Shown here: positions 25,430-34,880 of the stretch, in pieces | Layout of the letters: each line of letters starts with the position of its first letter | Numbering within the stretch: the first letter of the stretch is position 1 | Source: an uncultured Bacteroidota bacterium | GTDB taxonomy: Bacteria; Bacteroidota; Bacteroidia; 2-12-FULL-35-15 | Direction: 5' to 3' | Length of the DNA stretch: 64,000 bases | Assembly (NCBI GenBank): GCA_903847205.1 | Contig: CAINDA010000062.1 | Coordinates: forward strand, 1-64,000 | The notes under the pieces: generated by a model | Seen by the model: only the letters and a program-made list of their open reading frames with translations | Told to the model about the DNA's origin: nothing | Databases searched by the model: none | Position numbers and translations under genes: made by a program

Positions 25430-27709
25430 ATGAAAAAAATTATTTACACCTTATTATTTGGAGCGGCAATTAATGTTTCGGCATTTGCCCAGGCCATACT
25501 TCCCACTTCATGGGATTTTTCAACAACTCAGACTCCCGGGCCTTATCCTGCAGGCTGGACTCCTTCCGGTACAGCATTTTATACCACATCCGGCAACCCC
25601 GGCATTGCCTGCAAATTTGCAGTTACCGGTAATACACTTGTAATAAATTTCACAACGCCTCCGGGAAATTTAACATATGATATTAAAGCAAACACTGCCA
25701 ACTCAGCGGCCTATACAAGTGTGTTTTTAGTTGAAGAATCTGCAAACGGCACATCATGGACAACCCTTCATTCGCATACAGCGCTTTCTATCACGGCTTT
25801 CACTTCCTTTACTGATACGCCTTTAAGCACCAGCCGTTATATCCGTTTTAATTTATCGGTTAAGGCAAGCGGTAACATCGCTTTAGATAATGTTGCAATA
25901 GCAGCAGCTGCTGCAGGCCCAGCACAGCAGATAAACGTTAAACAGGGTTCCGCTGTTGTACTTACAGGAGGTATTTTCAGCGTAAGTTCTCCGGTGGGAA
26001 CAATGACTCCCACAACATTTACAATTCAAAATGTTGGGACTGTAAATGCATTAAACATTTCTGCAGCAGCGCTTACAGGTGCTGCTGCCGGCGATTTTTC
26101 AGTAACTACTGCCACACCATTTTCAGTCGCATCAAACAGCAGTTCCAGCCTTATAGTCGATTTTACCCCTTCTGCAATAGGTACACGCAATGCTGTTTTA
26201 ACTATTACTAATGATGATCCTAACAATGGTTCTTTTATTATTAATTTGAATGGTATTGGAGGCAGCTATGCAACAGAGCCGACCGCCCAAGCCACAAGCA
26301 TGACTTTCACTGCAATAAAATCTTACACTGTTACCGGCCATTTTACAGGCACTTCCCCTTCTCCTGACGGATACCTTGTTTTAAGAAAAACAGGATCAGC
26401 AATATCCGATGTGCCCGCCGACGGTACTATTTACGGCGCTGGTGATGTAATCGGAACTTCAAAAGTTGTTTACAGTTCAACAGCCTCAGCTTTTTACCTG
26501 AAAGAAGTGATTGCAAACACTTCTTATTATTTTGCGGTGTTTGCATATAATGGAACAGGCATCTACCGTAATTATTTAACTGCTGCTCCCTTAACGGGGA
26601 ATGTTACCAGCGCGGGTTCTATGCAGCCCGCAGGTTATTATACAGGTGTTTCTTCAGCGGCCAGTACATTTGTTACTGACCTGCACAATAAGATTAATCC
26701 TCATACCATACAATTCTACAGCAGCTACGGGCCTTTGATGGTTTCTGCTTTTTATGCGCGTGATACTGCCGCCGGCCAGCGTGTTTTAACATGTGTTTAC
26801 AGCGGCGAAAATAAAGTTTATACAGAACCGTTTGACTGGACAAACGTCGGCTACAGCCGCGAACACACATTCTGCCACAGCTGGATGCCGACTACCAATG
26901 ACCCTGCATTTCAAAACCGTCCGGAATATAACGATTATCACATGCTTACTCCTACTAATCAAAACCAGGTAAATGCACCACGCAGCAATAATCCTTTAGG
27001 AGAAGTTGTAGGCACGCCTATTTCGACGTATCTGGGCGACAAAATAGGTTTGGATGCCAATGGCAACAAAGTATTTGAGCCCCGCGATTCCGACAAAGGA
27101 GATGCTGCACGCTGCATGTTATATCAGTGTATCTGTTATACAGGCGTTGCTTACACAGGACCCGTAAACACTGATGCAACTTACGGCGGAAGCTGGTCGC
27201 TGCCAAGCAGAATCAGCAATGCAATACCTTACGGACAAGATCAAAATGTTTTGAAAAAATGGAATTACCAAGACCCTCCTGATAATTTTGAAATTGCACG
27301 TAACGATTATGTCGATTCGCTTCAGGGAAACAGAAACCCATTCATTGACAGCGCTCAGTTTATCTGCTATATCGATTTTACTACTATGACAAAAATTGCA
27401 GGCCCTCATCTTCCATGCAATACAGAGGTTTTAGGAGTAACAGAAAATCCAAAAAACAACAACGCATTTATGCTTTCTCCTAATCCCAATAATGGAAATT
27501 TTGTTTTGAATTATACAAGTTCAAAAGAAGAAAAAGTAAGCCTGAAACTAGTTGATATTGCAGGACGTACAGTTTACAGCAGCGAACTGCTTATGAACAG
27601 CGGTTCTCACCCAATTGAATTGAGTATGCCGAATCTGAGCAAAGGTGTTTATATTTTTGAATTAACTAGTCCGAAAATGAAACAGACACAAAAAATGGTA
27701 ATTGAATAA
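25430..27709 (+). CDS. T9SS-secreted endonuclease I family nuclease
   Basis: A 759-residue secreted protein with signal peptide MKKIIYTLLFGAAINVSAFA. Residues ~25-155 form a beta-sandwich domain. Residues ~165-280 are an ASH-like choice-of-anchor D domain (FTIQNVGTVNALNISAAALT, GTRNAVLTITNDDPNNGSF). About 290-390 is an Fn3-like domain. The endonuclease I (EndA/NucM) domain spans ~400-660, with its His-metal core YSREHTFCHSWMP (REH motif) and the DYHMLTPTNQNQVNAPRSN block. The last ~75 residues (LSPNPNNGNFVL to KMVIE) are a T9SS type A sorting domain. Secreted DNA/RNA degradation for nutrient phosphate or biofilm DNA is the likely role. Monocistronic, with its own promoter and terminator. Confidence 0.9.
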   Translation: MKKIIYTLLFGAAINVSAFAQAILPTSWDFSTTQTPGPYPAGWTPSGTAFYTTSGNPGIACKFAVTGNTLVINFTTPPGNLTYDIKANTANSAAYTSVFLVEESANGTSWTTLHSHTALSITAFTSFTDTPLSTSRYIRFNLSVKASGNIALDNVAIAAAAAGPAQQINVKQGSAVVLTGGIFSVSSPVGTMTPTTFTIQNVGTVNALNISAAALTGAAAGDFSVTTATPFSVASNSSSSLIVDFTPSAIGTRNAVLTITNDDPNNGSFIINLNGIGGSYATEPTAQATSMTFTAIKSYTVTGHFTGTSPSPDGYLVLRKTGSAISDVPADGTIYGAGDVIGTSKVVYSSTASAFYLKEVIANTSYYFAVFAYNGTGIYRNYLTAAPLTGNVTSAGSMQPAGYYTGVSSAASTFVTDLHNKINPHTIQFYSSYGPLMVSAFYARDTAAGQRVLTCVYSGENKVYTEPFDWTNVGYSREHTFCHSWMPTTNDPAFQNRPEYNDYHMLTPTNQNQVNAPRSNNPLGEVVGTPISTYLGDKIGLDANGNKVFEPRDSDKGDAARCMLYQCICYTGVAYTGPVNTDATYGGSWSLPSRISNAIPYGQDQNVLKKWNYQDPPDNFEIARNDYVDSLQGNRNPFIDSAQFICYIDFTTMTKIAGPHLPCNTEVLGVTENPKNNNAFMLSPNPNNGNFVLNYTSSKEEKVSLKLVDIAGRTVYSSELLMNSGSHPIELSMPNLSKGVYIFELTSPKMKQTQKMVIE

Positions 27710-27726
27710 ACACTTTTACCTTTAAC

Positions 27727-27769
27727 AAAAACGCCCTGATGAATGTAAACATTTATCAGGGCGTTTTTT
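27727..27769 (+). terminator. Intrinsic terminator of endonuclease I gene
   Basis: A stem AAAACGCCCTGAT / ATCAGGGCGTTTT, with a further small stem AATG/CATT in the loop, lies 18 bp past the stop and ends in a T-run. Confidence 0.85.
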
Positions 27770-28139
27770 CTTGATGCGGCATATTGAATTTTACGTTTCA
27801 GTATCTTGTTCCAAAAAGTGCTTAAATATGACATTTATAAATTATATCAATGCACTATTTTTTGACCTGAATGATTTTGGGAGGCGCTCCAAATGGCTCT
27901 GTGCAGTGACCTTTCAAGCGAAGTATAAAAAGTCTGGCTATACACAGCTCCGATCGGATTATTTGAATGTATGGCAGTAACTAATCCGATTTTGCATCAT
28001 TGTTTTAAATGCGGTCTATTATAATATCTTTGTGTAACTGATTTTAAAACGCAGTTTCTATAACCTGAAAATTCAGACAGCAGTGAAAACTTTTTATTTC
28101 TATTTTCAAGATTTAAATAAAATATAATTTATACAACAA
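27770..28139. other. Intergenic leader of the polysaccharide locus
   Basis: No gene is seen. The only signal is the -7-like site at 28025-28032, so transcription of wzz probably starts near 28040 with a leader of about 100 bases. Confidence 0.35.
28025..28032 (+). promoter_or_regulatory. -7-like element (TATCTTTG) before wzz
   Basis: TATCTTTG matches TAnnTTTG exactly. An ATTG at 27999-28002 lies 22 bp upstream, slightly too far for an ideal -33 element. The start codon of the Wzz gene is 107 bp downstream. Confidence 0.45.
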
Positions 28140-29141
28140 ATGGAACAAGCACAAAAATTTGAAACTCCGGAAAACAAAAATGTAAGTTTCGAAGAGTTTA
28201 TTTTATTATTACTAAGCAGAAAAAAATTAATTCTAAGTTCATTTTTCATTGCTCTTATCGCAGCAATTATTTTCACATCACCGGCTTTTCTTCCGCCGGA
28301 GTTTAAATCTGAAACTATTTTTTATCCTCCTTCTAATTATTCAGGCAAGTTAATGTTTGATAACAATTTATATTTCGGCGTTGACAAAGAAGTTGATGAA
28401 GAGATTCAAATACTTAAATCAAGCATATTAAGAGACTCGCTGATTGCAAAATATAAATTAATGATGCATTACGGGATTGATGCTGCGAATAAATACAAAT
28501 TGAATGAACTTTATGAGAAACTTAACAGCTGTATAAAAATTGAAAGAACACGTTACAATTCAATTTCAGTAATTGTTTATGACACTGATCCTGCTTTAGC
28601 CGCCAACATGGCTAACGATATGGTAAAAATAGGAGACGAAGTTAAATTACTGATTTTAAAACACAATTTAAAAATCAGCTATGCCAGCACCGAAAAAGAA
28701 AATTTAAAACAATTAAAAAAACTGGATTCGCTGGCAAAACAAATTAACAGCATTGACGGCAGCTTATTTAAATCGAAAAGTTTTACTGCTTTTGAATCAG
28801 ACAAATTGGATCTTCTTAAGGAGCAGATTGATATAAGAGGTATGATTAAAGATGCAGTTGAGAATAAAAATAAAATTCTGACAGATATGCTTTATGATTA
28901 TGAAACTAAATTCAACCAGTTTATTGATATCAAAGAAAGTTTAAGAGATATAAATAAAAAATTGAACAGCGAAAACATTAATTCTTTTATAATTACACCC
29001 GCCGAACCGGCAGATAAAAAATCCTTTCCTATCCGATCGCTGATTATCATACTAGTCGGCATCTGCGATCTTTTAATCACTATTTCGGCTGTTTTAATAC
29101 TTGAAAAATATAAAGAAATAAGGATTAAATCCATAAAATAA
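28140..29141 (+). CDS. Wzz-type polysaccharide chain-length determinant
   Basis: A 333-residue inner-membrane protein with the Wzz/PCP plan: TM1 at ~32-50 (LILSSFFIALIAAIIF), a large periplasmic helical domain (~55-300) and TM2 near the C-terminus (~303-324, LIIILVGICDLLITISAVLI). A Pro-rich segment sits before TM2 (TPAEPADKKSFPIRS), as in the family. No cytosolic tyrosine kinase domain is fused. Wzz sets O-antigen or capsule chain length together with the Wzy polymerase. The next gene, 15 bp downstream, is a ligase/polymerase of that type, so the pair is one operon. Confidence 0.84.
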   Translation: MEQAQKFETPENKNVSFEEFILLLLSRKKLILSSFFIALIAAIIFTSPAFLPPEFKSETIFYPPSNYSGKLMFDNNLYFGVDKEVDEEIQILKSSILRDSLIAKYKLMMHYGIDAANKYKLNELYEKLNSCIKIERTRYNSISVIVYDTDPALAANMANDMVKIGDEVKLLILKHNLKISYASTEKENLKQLKKLDSLAKQINSIDGSLFKSKSFTAFESDKLDLLKEQIDIRGMIKDAVENKNKILTDMLYDYETKFNQFIDIKESLRDINKKLNSENINSFIITPAEPADKKSFPIRSLIIILVGICDLLITISAVLILEKYKEIRIKSIK

Positions 29142-29156
29142 TTTTTACCGGAAGCA

Positions 29157-30644
29157 ATGGTTTTAAAATTATCGAAAACTCAAATTTTTATTTTGCTGAT
29201 ACTTGTAACTATAGGTATCATTTTTATCATTTTGAACCAGGGATTATTTAATCCTCTTATCGGGCTTTCAGTAATTTCAGTTCTGATGCTGGGAATTATC
29301 TGCTCTTTTTTTAAGATCAATTTTCTGTTTTCTTTATTAATTCTTTTTATTCCATTTTCCATAAATATTAATATTGCTGGGACGGAAAGCAATATCATGT
29401 TTCCATCCGAACCGCTGACTGCGGTACTCACAGTCGCAGTATTAAGCAAATTGATTTTTTTTTCAGAGTTCAGTGTCAAATTTATCAAACATCCTCTAAC
29501 CTGCTTAATCATTATTTATTTTTCGCTGCTGGCTGTAAGCGCTTGTTTCTCGAATCTGCCTATTGTATCCTTAAAATTTCTGCTCGTCAGATTTTGCTAC
29601 ATTTTAGTTTTTTATTTTTTGACACACTTATTTATAAAAAATTCGATAATTAACGGCATCAAAATTTATTTATATTACTGCTATGCATTGGTCCCGATAA
29701 TTATTTATGCCCTATACAGGCATTCACTTTTTCATTTCGAAAAAACAGATTCACCATTTATGTCTGAACCTTTTTTTAATGACCACACTATTTACAGCGC
29801 CTGTCTTGCATTTGTTCTCCCGGCAATTACAGCATCGTTTCTATTCTCTGATAAATTAGGATTAAGTTTATTCAAGAAAACAGCTTCCTTTTTTCTCATG
29901 TCGCTGTTCTGCATTGCAATATTTTTTTCATATTCCCGTGCTGCATGGATAAGCATTATTGTGTCACTTCTCTTTGTTTTGATTTTAATGTTAAAAATTC
30001 GCGGTCGATTTATCTTGTTTATTTTTATTATCCTTGGTGCAATTGCAATTGAAAATAAGGATTCAATTATAGATAGTTTTAATCTGAATACTTCCGATTC
30101 AAATGTCAGAAATGCCGATGCAGAGCAGGTTGCAAAATCAATAACAAATGTGAGCAACGATATATCAAATGCAGAGCGGTTAAACCGATGGAGCTGTGCT
30201 GTCCGTATGACAGAAAGTAAGCCGCTGTTTGGTTTCGGACCCGGCACTTATCAATTTAATTATCTCTCATTTCAGTTAGCCTCGGAAATGACCCGTATCA
30301 GTGTCCATTCATCTTATAATGTAGAAAAAGGCAGAGGCGGAACAGCTCATTCAGAATATCTGCTCTTACTTTCTGAATCAGGTATTTTTACGTTCATCAG
30401 TTTTTTAGGAATTATTTTAACAGCGGTTTATACCGGCGCTAAAATATTTTACAACACCAAAAATGTACAGTTGAAAATAGTCACCGCATCAGCTCTCCTT
30501 GGGCTTGTTTCTTATGTTACACACGGCATATTTAATAATTTTTTAGATACTGATAAAGCGGCATTTCTTTTCTGGAGTTCATTAAGTGTAATAACAACTT
30601 TAGACTTATACAGGATCCAGACAGGAAAGCCAAAGGAAGTTTAA
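29157..30644 (+). CDS. O-antigen ligase/polymerase (Wzy/WaaL-like)
   Basis: A 495-residue polytopic membrane protein with about 12 hydrophobic segments. The Wzy_C/O-antigen ligase domain is recognisable by the large periplasmic loop between late TMs. The loop holds the conserved FGFGPGTYQFNY (near residue 360) and HSEYLLLLSESGIF (near 400), whose His is the typical catalytic base. It either polymerises repeat units or transfers glycan to lipid A or a protein; sequence alone cannot say which. It follows wzz by 15 bp. Confidence 0.82.
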   Translation: MVLKLSKTQIFILLILVTIGIIFIILNQGLFNPLIGLSVISVLMLGIICSFFKINFLFSLLILFIPFSININIAGTESNIMFPSEPLTAVLTVAVLSKLIFFSEFSVKFIKHPLTCLIIIYFSLLAVSACFSNLPIVSLKFLLVRFCYILVFYFLTHLFIKNSIINGIKIYLYYCYALVPIIIYALYRHSLFHFEKTDSPFMSEPFFNDHTIYSACLAFVLPAITASFLFSDKLGLSLFKKTASFFLMSLFCIAIFFSYSRAAWISIIVSLLFVLILMLKIRGRFILFIFIILGAIAIENKDSIIDSFNLNTSDSNVRNADAEQVAKSITNVSNDISNAERLNRWSCAVRMTESKPLFGFGPGTYQFNYLSFQLASEMTRISVHSSYNVEKGRGGTAHSEYLLLLSESGIFTFISFLGIILTAVYTGAKIFYNTKNVQLKIVTASALLGLVSYVTHGIFNNFLDTDKAAFLFWSSLSVITTLDLYRIQTGKPKEV

Positions 30645-30758
30645 ATTTTACTTTTAAAAACCTGAAAAGCTTTCTGTACAAGACTTTAAGCCCGGCAAAG
30701 CATCTTAGATGATTTTTTAATATTAAATAATTTACAATTTTTTTAAAAAAGAATTTCT

Positions 30759-32333
30759 ATGCTGAATACAAAGGACCGATATATTTATTTGCTTCCTTTG
30801 TGCTGCCTGATGATTATTTTCATTCTTAAATCAGCCAACAGGCCGGCAGATGATTATGCAGGATATTATTTCGGAAGCAGATTTTTTTTAGAAGGACTAT
30901 TCAACGCTCCGACTATATATGAAACGTATGCATTCAACCATAAAATATTTGCTGAGGGGTATAATAATCTATTAGTAAGTTATACTCCTTTCCCGCCGAT
31001 CACTTCGTTATTTTTTATTCCATTTACTTGGTTTGATCTTTATACATCTAAAATTATTTTTAATTGTTTGAGTTCTTTCGTTTTCCTTTTTTCGCTTCTG
31101 CGGATTATGAAATTTTTGAATATCCCTAATTGGGTTTACATGATTATTCCCCTTGTTTTTTTAATTCCGATAAGAAATAATATTTACTTCGGGCAGGCCT
31201 ACCTGATATTATTTTCAATGATGATTGAAGGATTTATTTTTTATAAAAAAGGCCGTTATTTTTATGCATCCTTATTGTGGGGGCCTGCAATTGTATTAAA
31301 AATATTTCCATTGATCTGCCTATTTTTTCTTCTCTTCAAAAAAGAATGGAGGCAGATGCTTTATCTGGCAGGAGTGACTTGCGGTCTATTAGTTTCTTCA
31401 TTTTATTTTAACGGCCTGGACGTGTGGAAAACATATATGTTTGAGATATTTCCAAGAGTAAGCAACGGTGAACTGAACGACGCATTTACCCCGCAGTTTC
31501 AATCCATGTTTATGTTCTTAAAAAATATTTTTGTTGCTGATGAACTGCAAAACCCTTTTCCACCCTTTGATAATCCACAGTTATTCATATTGCTGAATCT
31601 TTGTTTTAAAATTATTGTCTTATCATTTTGCGCTTCAGTCTCACTCAACAAGCGAATTGAAGATCTTGAAAAATTCGGAATTTGGGTGATCGGAAGTATA
31701 TTGATTTCTCCAAACGGCAGTACTTATTCATTGATTTTACTTATGATTCCTTTTTTTGGCTTTTGCCGGATAGAAAAAAACAATTCCTTAAAAGGATTTC
31801 TGATTTTGATATTATTATTAATAAGCAATCTCCAGGTGAATGCGTTTTTCAGCCTCCCCGCAGTATTTCAATTTCCAAGACTAATTCTGACGCTGGGCTT
31901 ATTTATTTTTTTAATCTATTTATATAGCACATCTCTCAACTATAAAGTTCTGCTGGGTTTTTCATTGCTATTTGTAATCGCATCAATTCCCGCATTACAA
32001 AAAAAAGACAATGATAACAGCACTTATTTTTTTCACAAAAATAATTATACTCTGATATATGATTACATCATAAAAGATAATAAACTGGCAGTGTTTTATT
32101 ACAATGATGACAAAGGTGCCAAGTCTGACACCTTGAATTTTGAACAGCCGATTAAGCAGGATGAAAATATATATCTTAAAAACCATCAGATATATTGGAG
32201 AGACGATCAATTAACAGATACTGATGATAGAAAAATGAAACCCGTTCTGCTCAGCTCCGGCAGGCTGCTTTACCTTTCGGATAAAAACAGGGGAGTGGGG
32301 TTTTATACTCTGAGAACAAAAAAAATATTTTAG
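30759..32333 (+). CDS. GT87-like (DUF2029) membrane glycosyltransferase
   Basis: A 524-residue polytopic protein of the GT-C superfamily. The first periplasmic loop has the acidic pair SANRPADDYAGYYFGS (D35, D36), the position of the catalytic Asp in polyprenol-phosphate-sugar-dependent transferases. FNAPTIYE and YTPFPPITSLFF follow, as in GT87/DUF2029. About ten TM segments lie between residues 10 and 415. The last ~100 residues are soluble and beta-rich (LAVFYYNDDKGAKSDTL). Substrate unknown; it should add a sugar from a lipid-linked donor on the periplasmic side. Same strand as wzz and the ligase, 114 bp further on. Confidence 0.75.
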   Translation: MLNTKDRYIYLLPLCCLMIIFILKSANRPADDYAGYYFGSRFFLEGLFNAPTIYETYAFNHKIFAEGYNNLLVSYTPFPPITSLFFIPFTWFDLYTSKIIFNCLSSFVFLFSLLRIMKFLNIPNWVYMIIPLVFLIPIRNNIYFGQAYLILFSMMIEGFIFYKKGRYFYASLLWGPAIVLKIFPLICLFFLLFKKEWRQMLYLAGVTCGLLVSSFYFNGLDVWKTYMFEIFPRVSNGELNDAFTPQFQSMFMFLKNIFVADELQNPFPPFDNPQLFILLNLCFKIIVLSFCASVSLNKRIEDLEKFGIWVIGSILISPNGSTYSLILLMIPFFGFCRIEKNNSLKGFLILILLLISNLQVNAFFSLPAVFQFPRLILTLGLFIFLIYLYSTSLNYKVLLGFSLLFVIASIPALQKKDNDNSTYFFHKNNYTLIYDYIIKDNKLAVFYYNDDKGAKSDTLNFEQPIKQDENIYLKNHQIYWRDDQLTDTDDRKMKPVLLSSGRLLYLSDKNRGVGFYTLRTKKIF

Positions 32334-32342
32334 CTGCCCCCG

Positions 32343-33506
32343 TTATAAATTCCCAATCATCTCTTTGATGAGACCAGTGATGCTTGCTTCTTCTATATTT
32401 TTCATACAGGCATTATTTCCGCCGCACGGCAGACTCCTTGTATGATGGACGCATGGAGAACATTGCACATTTGAATAATAATATAAATGTCTTTGTTTTT
32501 CCTCTTCATAAATTTTCAAGTAACTCTTAGGGTTGGTGGGACCCCATAATGAAATGGTCGAAAGACCCAGTTTTTTAGCTATATGCAGCGGAGCGCTGTC
32601 GATGCTTATTATAAATGCAGTCTGCACAGATAAAAAATTATAATACGCATCAAAACCATCTTTCCCGGTATAATTAATAACTTTTATTTTTTGTTCACTT
32701 GTAAGTTTATCATTAATAAAAAGTTCATTTGCCATTTGATCAATAGGTGCGCCAAGCAAAGCTATTTTATAATTTGTGTTCTCTAAAATCCAAACACATA
32801 ATTTCTGAAGCAGTTCATCAGGCATTTTCCTGACTAATGCAAGATCGCTGCATGTATTGTTAAGCGCTATGTATGTTTTATCAGATTCGCTCGTTCTTTT
32901 TCCGGAATTGATTTTATACCCTTGGACCCCAAGACTGTTCTCACCCGTTACAGCTTCACTCATATTAATATAATTATCTTCGAGGCATAAAAACTGGTTA
33001 AAATACACATTGTGGGTGTTGAGATATTTTCTGAAATATACTGGAAAGAGCTGAAATCCGAACCTGTTAATGGCCAATGTGAAGAGCGAAAAAAGGGTGG
33101 TTAGTTTTGAATAAACTTCAAGATCTGCAACCCATAAATTATGAAGTTTCCATGATTTTAATAAATGCATTGCGGAGCCCAAAAACACAGAAAACAAATT
33201 GGACGATTCTATAGTCCATATTTCATCAAAAACTTTAAAGGGGCGGATTCCATCTGCAATATTGGTCTCCGTGAGGAGAATTAATTTTGCTTCAGGATAT
33301 TTTTTTTTGATTGCAGCAATTGAATCCAAAGCAGTGATGAGACTTCCCAATCCTAAAATTTTGATAAATAGTATATTCTCAGGCGACACCTTAAGCTTGT
33401 GATTTCTTTTTAGAACAATTCCAAACAAACGAGTAATAGGTATAAAAAAAGCAATGAGGGCATATCCAAGGCATCTGTCGGCTAATTGTTTTTGAGAAGT
33501 TTGCAA
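32343..33506 (-). CDS. GT9-family (heptosyltransferase-like) glycosyltransferase
   Basis: A 387-residue protein. The only suitable start is TTG 33506. An N-terminal hydrophobic segment (ALIAFFIPITRLFGIV) could anchor it to the inner membrane. GT9 features: the Rossmann start ILFIKILGLGSLITALDSIAAIKKKYP (split here, ~46-72), the central DLEVYSKLTTLFSLF, and the nucleotide-sugar site ISIDSAPLHIAKKLGLSTISLWGPTNP (split here, ~305-331) with the D-S-x-x-x-H arrangement of ADP-heptose transferases. A Cys-rich tail (CSPCVHHTRSLPCGGNNAC) resembles metal-binding tails of some GT9 members. It is on the opposite strand to its neighbours and converges on the GT87 gene (9 bp apart). Confidence 0.84.
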   Translation of the reverse strand: MQTSQKQLADRCLGYALIAFFIPITRLFGIVLKRNHKLKVSPENILFIKILGLGSLITALDSIAAIKKKYPEAKLILLTETNIADGIRPFKVFDEIWTIESSNLFSVFLGSAMHLLKSWKLHNLWVADLEVYSKLTTLFSLFTLAINRFGFQLFPVYFRKYLNTHNVYFNQFLCLEDNYINMSEAVTGENSLGVQGYKINSGKRTSESDKTYIALNNTCSDLALVRKMPDELLQKLCVWILENTNYKIALLGAPIDQMANELFINDKLTSEQKIKVINYTGKDGFDAYYNFLSVQTAFIISIDSAPLHIAKKLGLSTISLWGPTNPKSYLKIYEEEKQRHLYYYSNVQCSPCVHHTRSLPCGGNNACMKNIEEASITGLIKEMIGNL

Positions 33507-33634
33507 TGCTGAATATTTTTTTAGAATAATAAGATTTGACGAATATTATAAAATTAAGTATATTTCACAAATCAGTCGGCAATTTGTTCGATTTACTTTT
33601 TCGAAAATTTTCAGTAACAGACAGAAAATAAAAA

Positions 33635-34855
33635 ATGAGTCTTTCGGCATACTATAATTTTCTATCTGGCAAAAGGCTGAAACTTATATTTCTGAATGTA
33701 ATCAATAATTTAGCATCGCAGTTTTCTACTCTATTTATTTCTTTACTTGTTGTACGACTCATTTCTATCGGAATCTGGGGCGACTATTCTAAAATAATAC
33801 TTTTGATAACACTCTTGGGCCAAATTCCAGCGTGGGGCAGCAGGGATTATCTTGTCCGCGAGTTCAGCCGTGCGCCCGGCTCGATAAATCCCGTCTGGAT
33901 GAAAAGCATTGTTTCAAGGAGCGTACTGCTTCTGCCAGTATTTATTTTTGTTCTATTCACATCCTATAATCTCTCCATTCAATCTTACATAATTTTAATT
34001 TTATTTTTAAGATTTCTTTTTCAATCCTATGACAGTTTGATTTTATATCAAAGAAATTATTCATTAAAAATAATTCTTGAATTTTCCTGGGGACTGTTAT
34101 TTGCACTGATAGTTGTGCTCTTTAAAGACAAGCTGACGATTATCACTCTTTTGCTCCTTACTGCAATTTTGGATCTTGCCAAAGCGACCGCAATGGTAAT
34201 TGTAATGAACATTTCTTTTAAACCGAATTTCAGCTTTTTTGAAATTGACTATTTAAAAAAATCTTTTTTGTTCTTTTTACTCGGTTTTACAGGCCTCATT
34301 ATTTCAAGGATTGACCAGGTAAGTGCAGCATTATTCCTCGAGTCCAATGAAATTGGCAAGTACCAGATTATTATGAGTTTTCTTCTGATTATTCAGGCCT
34401 CTTCAAACTTCATAATACAACCCTTTTTAAAGATTATTTATCGATTAAAATTTACCACTGCTAAGAGAATTTCTTTAAAATTATTTTTGTTTGGAATTGT
34501 TATTGGCGGAATAGGAATAATCTGCATGAATTATATTCTACAGTTTTTTTATCATATAAAAATTGATTTTTTATTGCTGCTTTTGAGTTATCTATTTGTA
34601 TTGCCCATTTTTTATTATACTATTTATATTTTTAGTTTGTTAAAGATTAAAAGAGTGGCCTTTATTATTAAATTGAATATTGCAGGAGCGCTATTTACCT
34701 TTTTACTTTCTTTTATAATTATGAATATATATGGCAAGAGTATATATGTAATATTTTTTTCATCAACTTTAATTCAATACGTTTTATTAATTATTTATAC
34801 ATTTTATGGCAATTCAAAATTGAAGCACCCAGGGGATTTCCATGATATAAATTAA
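33635..34855 (+). CDS. Wzx-like oligosaccharide flippase
   Basis: A 406-residue polytopic protein with about 12 TM helices and the MOP/PST fold signature. The N-terminus LIFLNVINNLASQFSTLFIS, the loop LVVRLISIGIWGDYSKI and GLIISRIDQVSAALFLESNEIGKYQIIMSFLLI (split, ~225-255) are typical of polysaccharide biosynthesis flippases (aSYEDYG-like pattern). It would turn undecaprenol-linked repeat units across the inner membrane, the step preceding the Wzy/Wzz pair at 28-30 kb. Slightly short for the family (usual 410-500), but the hydrophobic pattern is complete. Confidence 0.8.
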   Translation: MSLSAYYNFLSGKRLKLIFLNVINNLASQFSTLFISLLVVRLISIGIWGDYSKIILLITLLGQIPAWGSRDYLVREFSRAPGSINPVWMKSIVSRSVLLLPVFIFVLFTSYNLSIQSYIILILFLRFLFQSYDSLILYQRNYSLKIILEFSWGLLFALIVVLFKDKLTIITLLLLTAILDLAKATAMVIVMNISFKPNFSFFEIDYLKKSFLFFLLGFTGLIISRIDQVSAALFLESNEIGKYQIIMSFLLIIQASSNFIIQPFLKIIYRLKFTTAKRISLKLFLFGIVIGGIGIICMNYILQFFYHIKIDFLLLLLSYLFVLPIFYYTIYIFSLLKIKRVAFIIKLNIAGALFTFLLSFIIMNIYGKSIYVIFFSSTLIQYVLLIIYTFYGNSKLKHPGDFHDIN

Positions 34856-34880
34856 ATCAAAACTTTAATAAAAAACTATT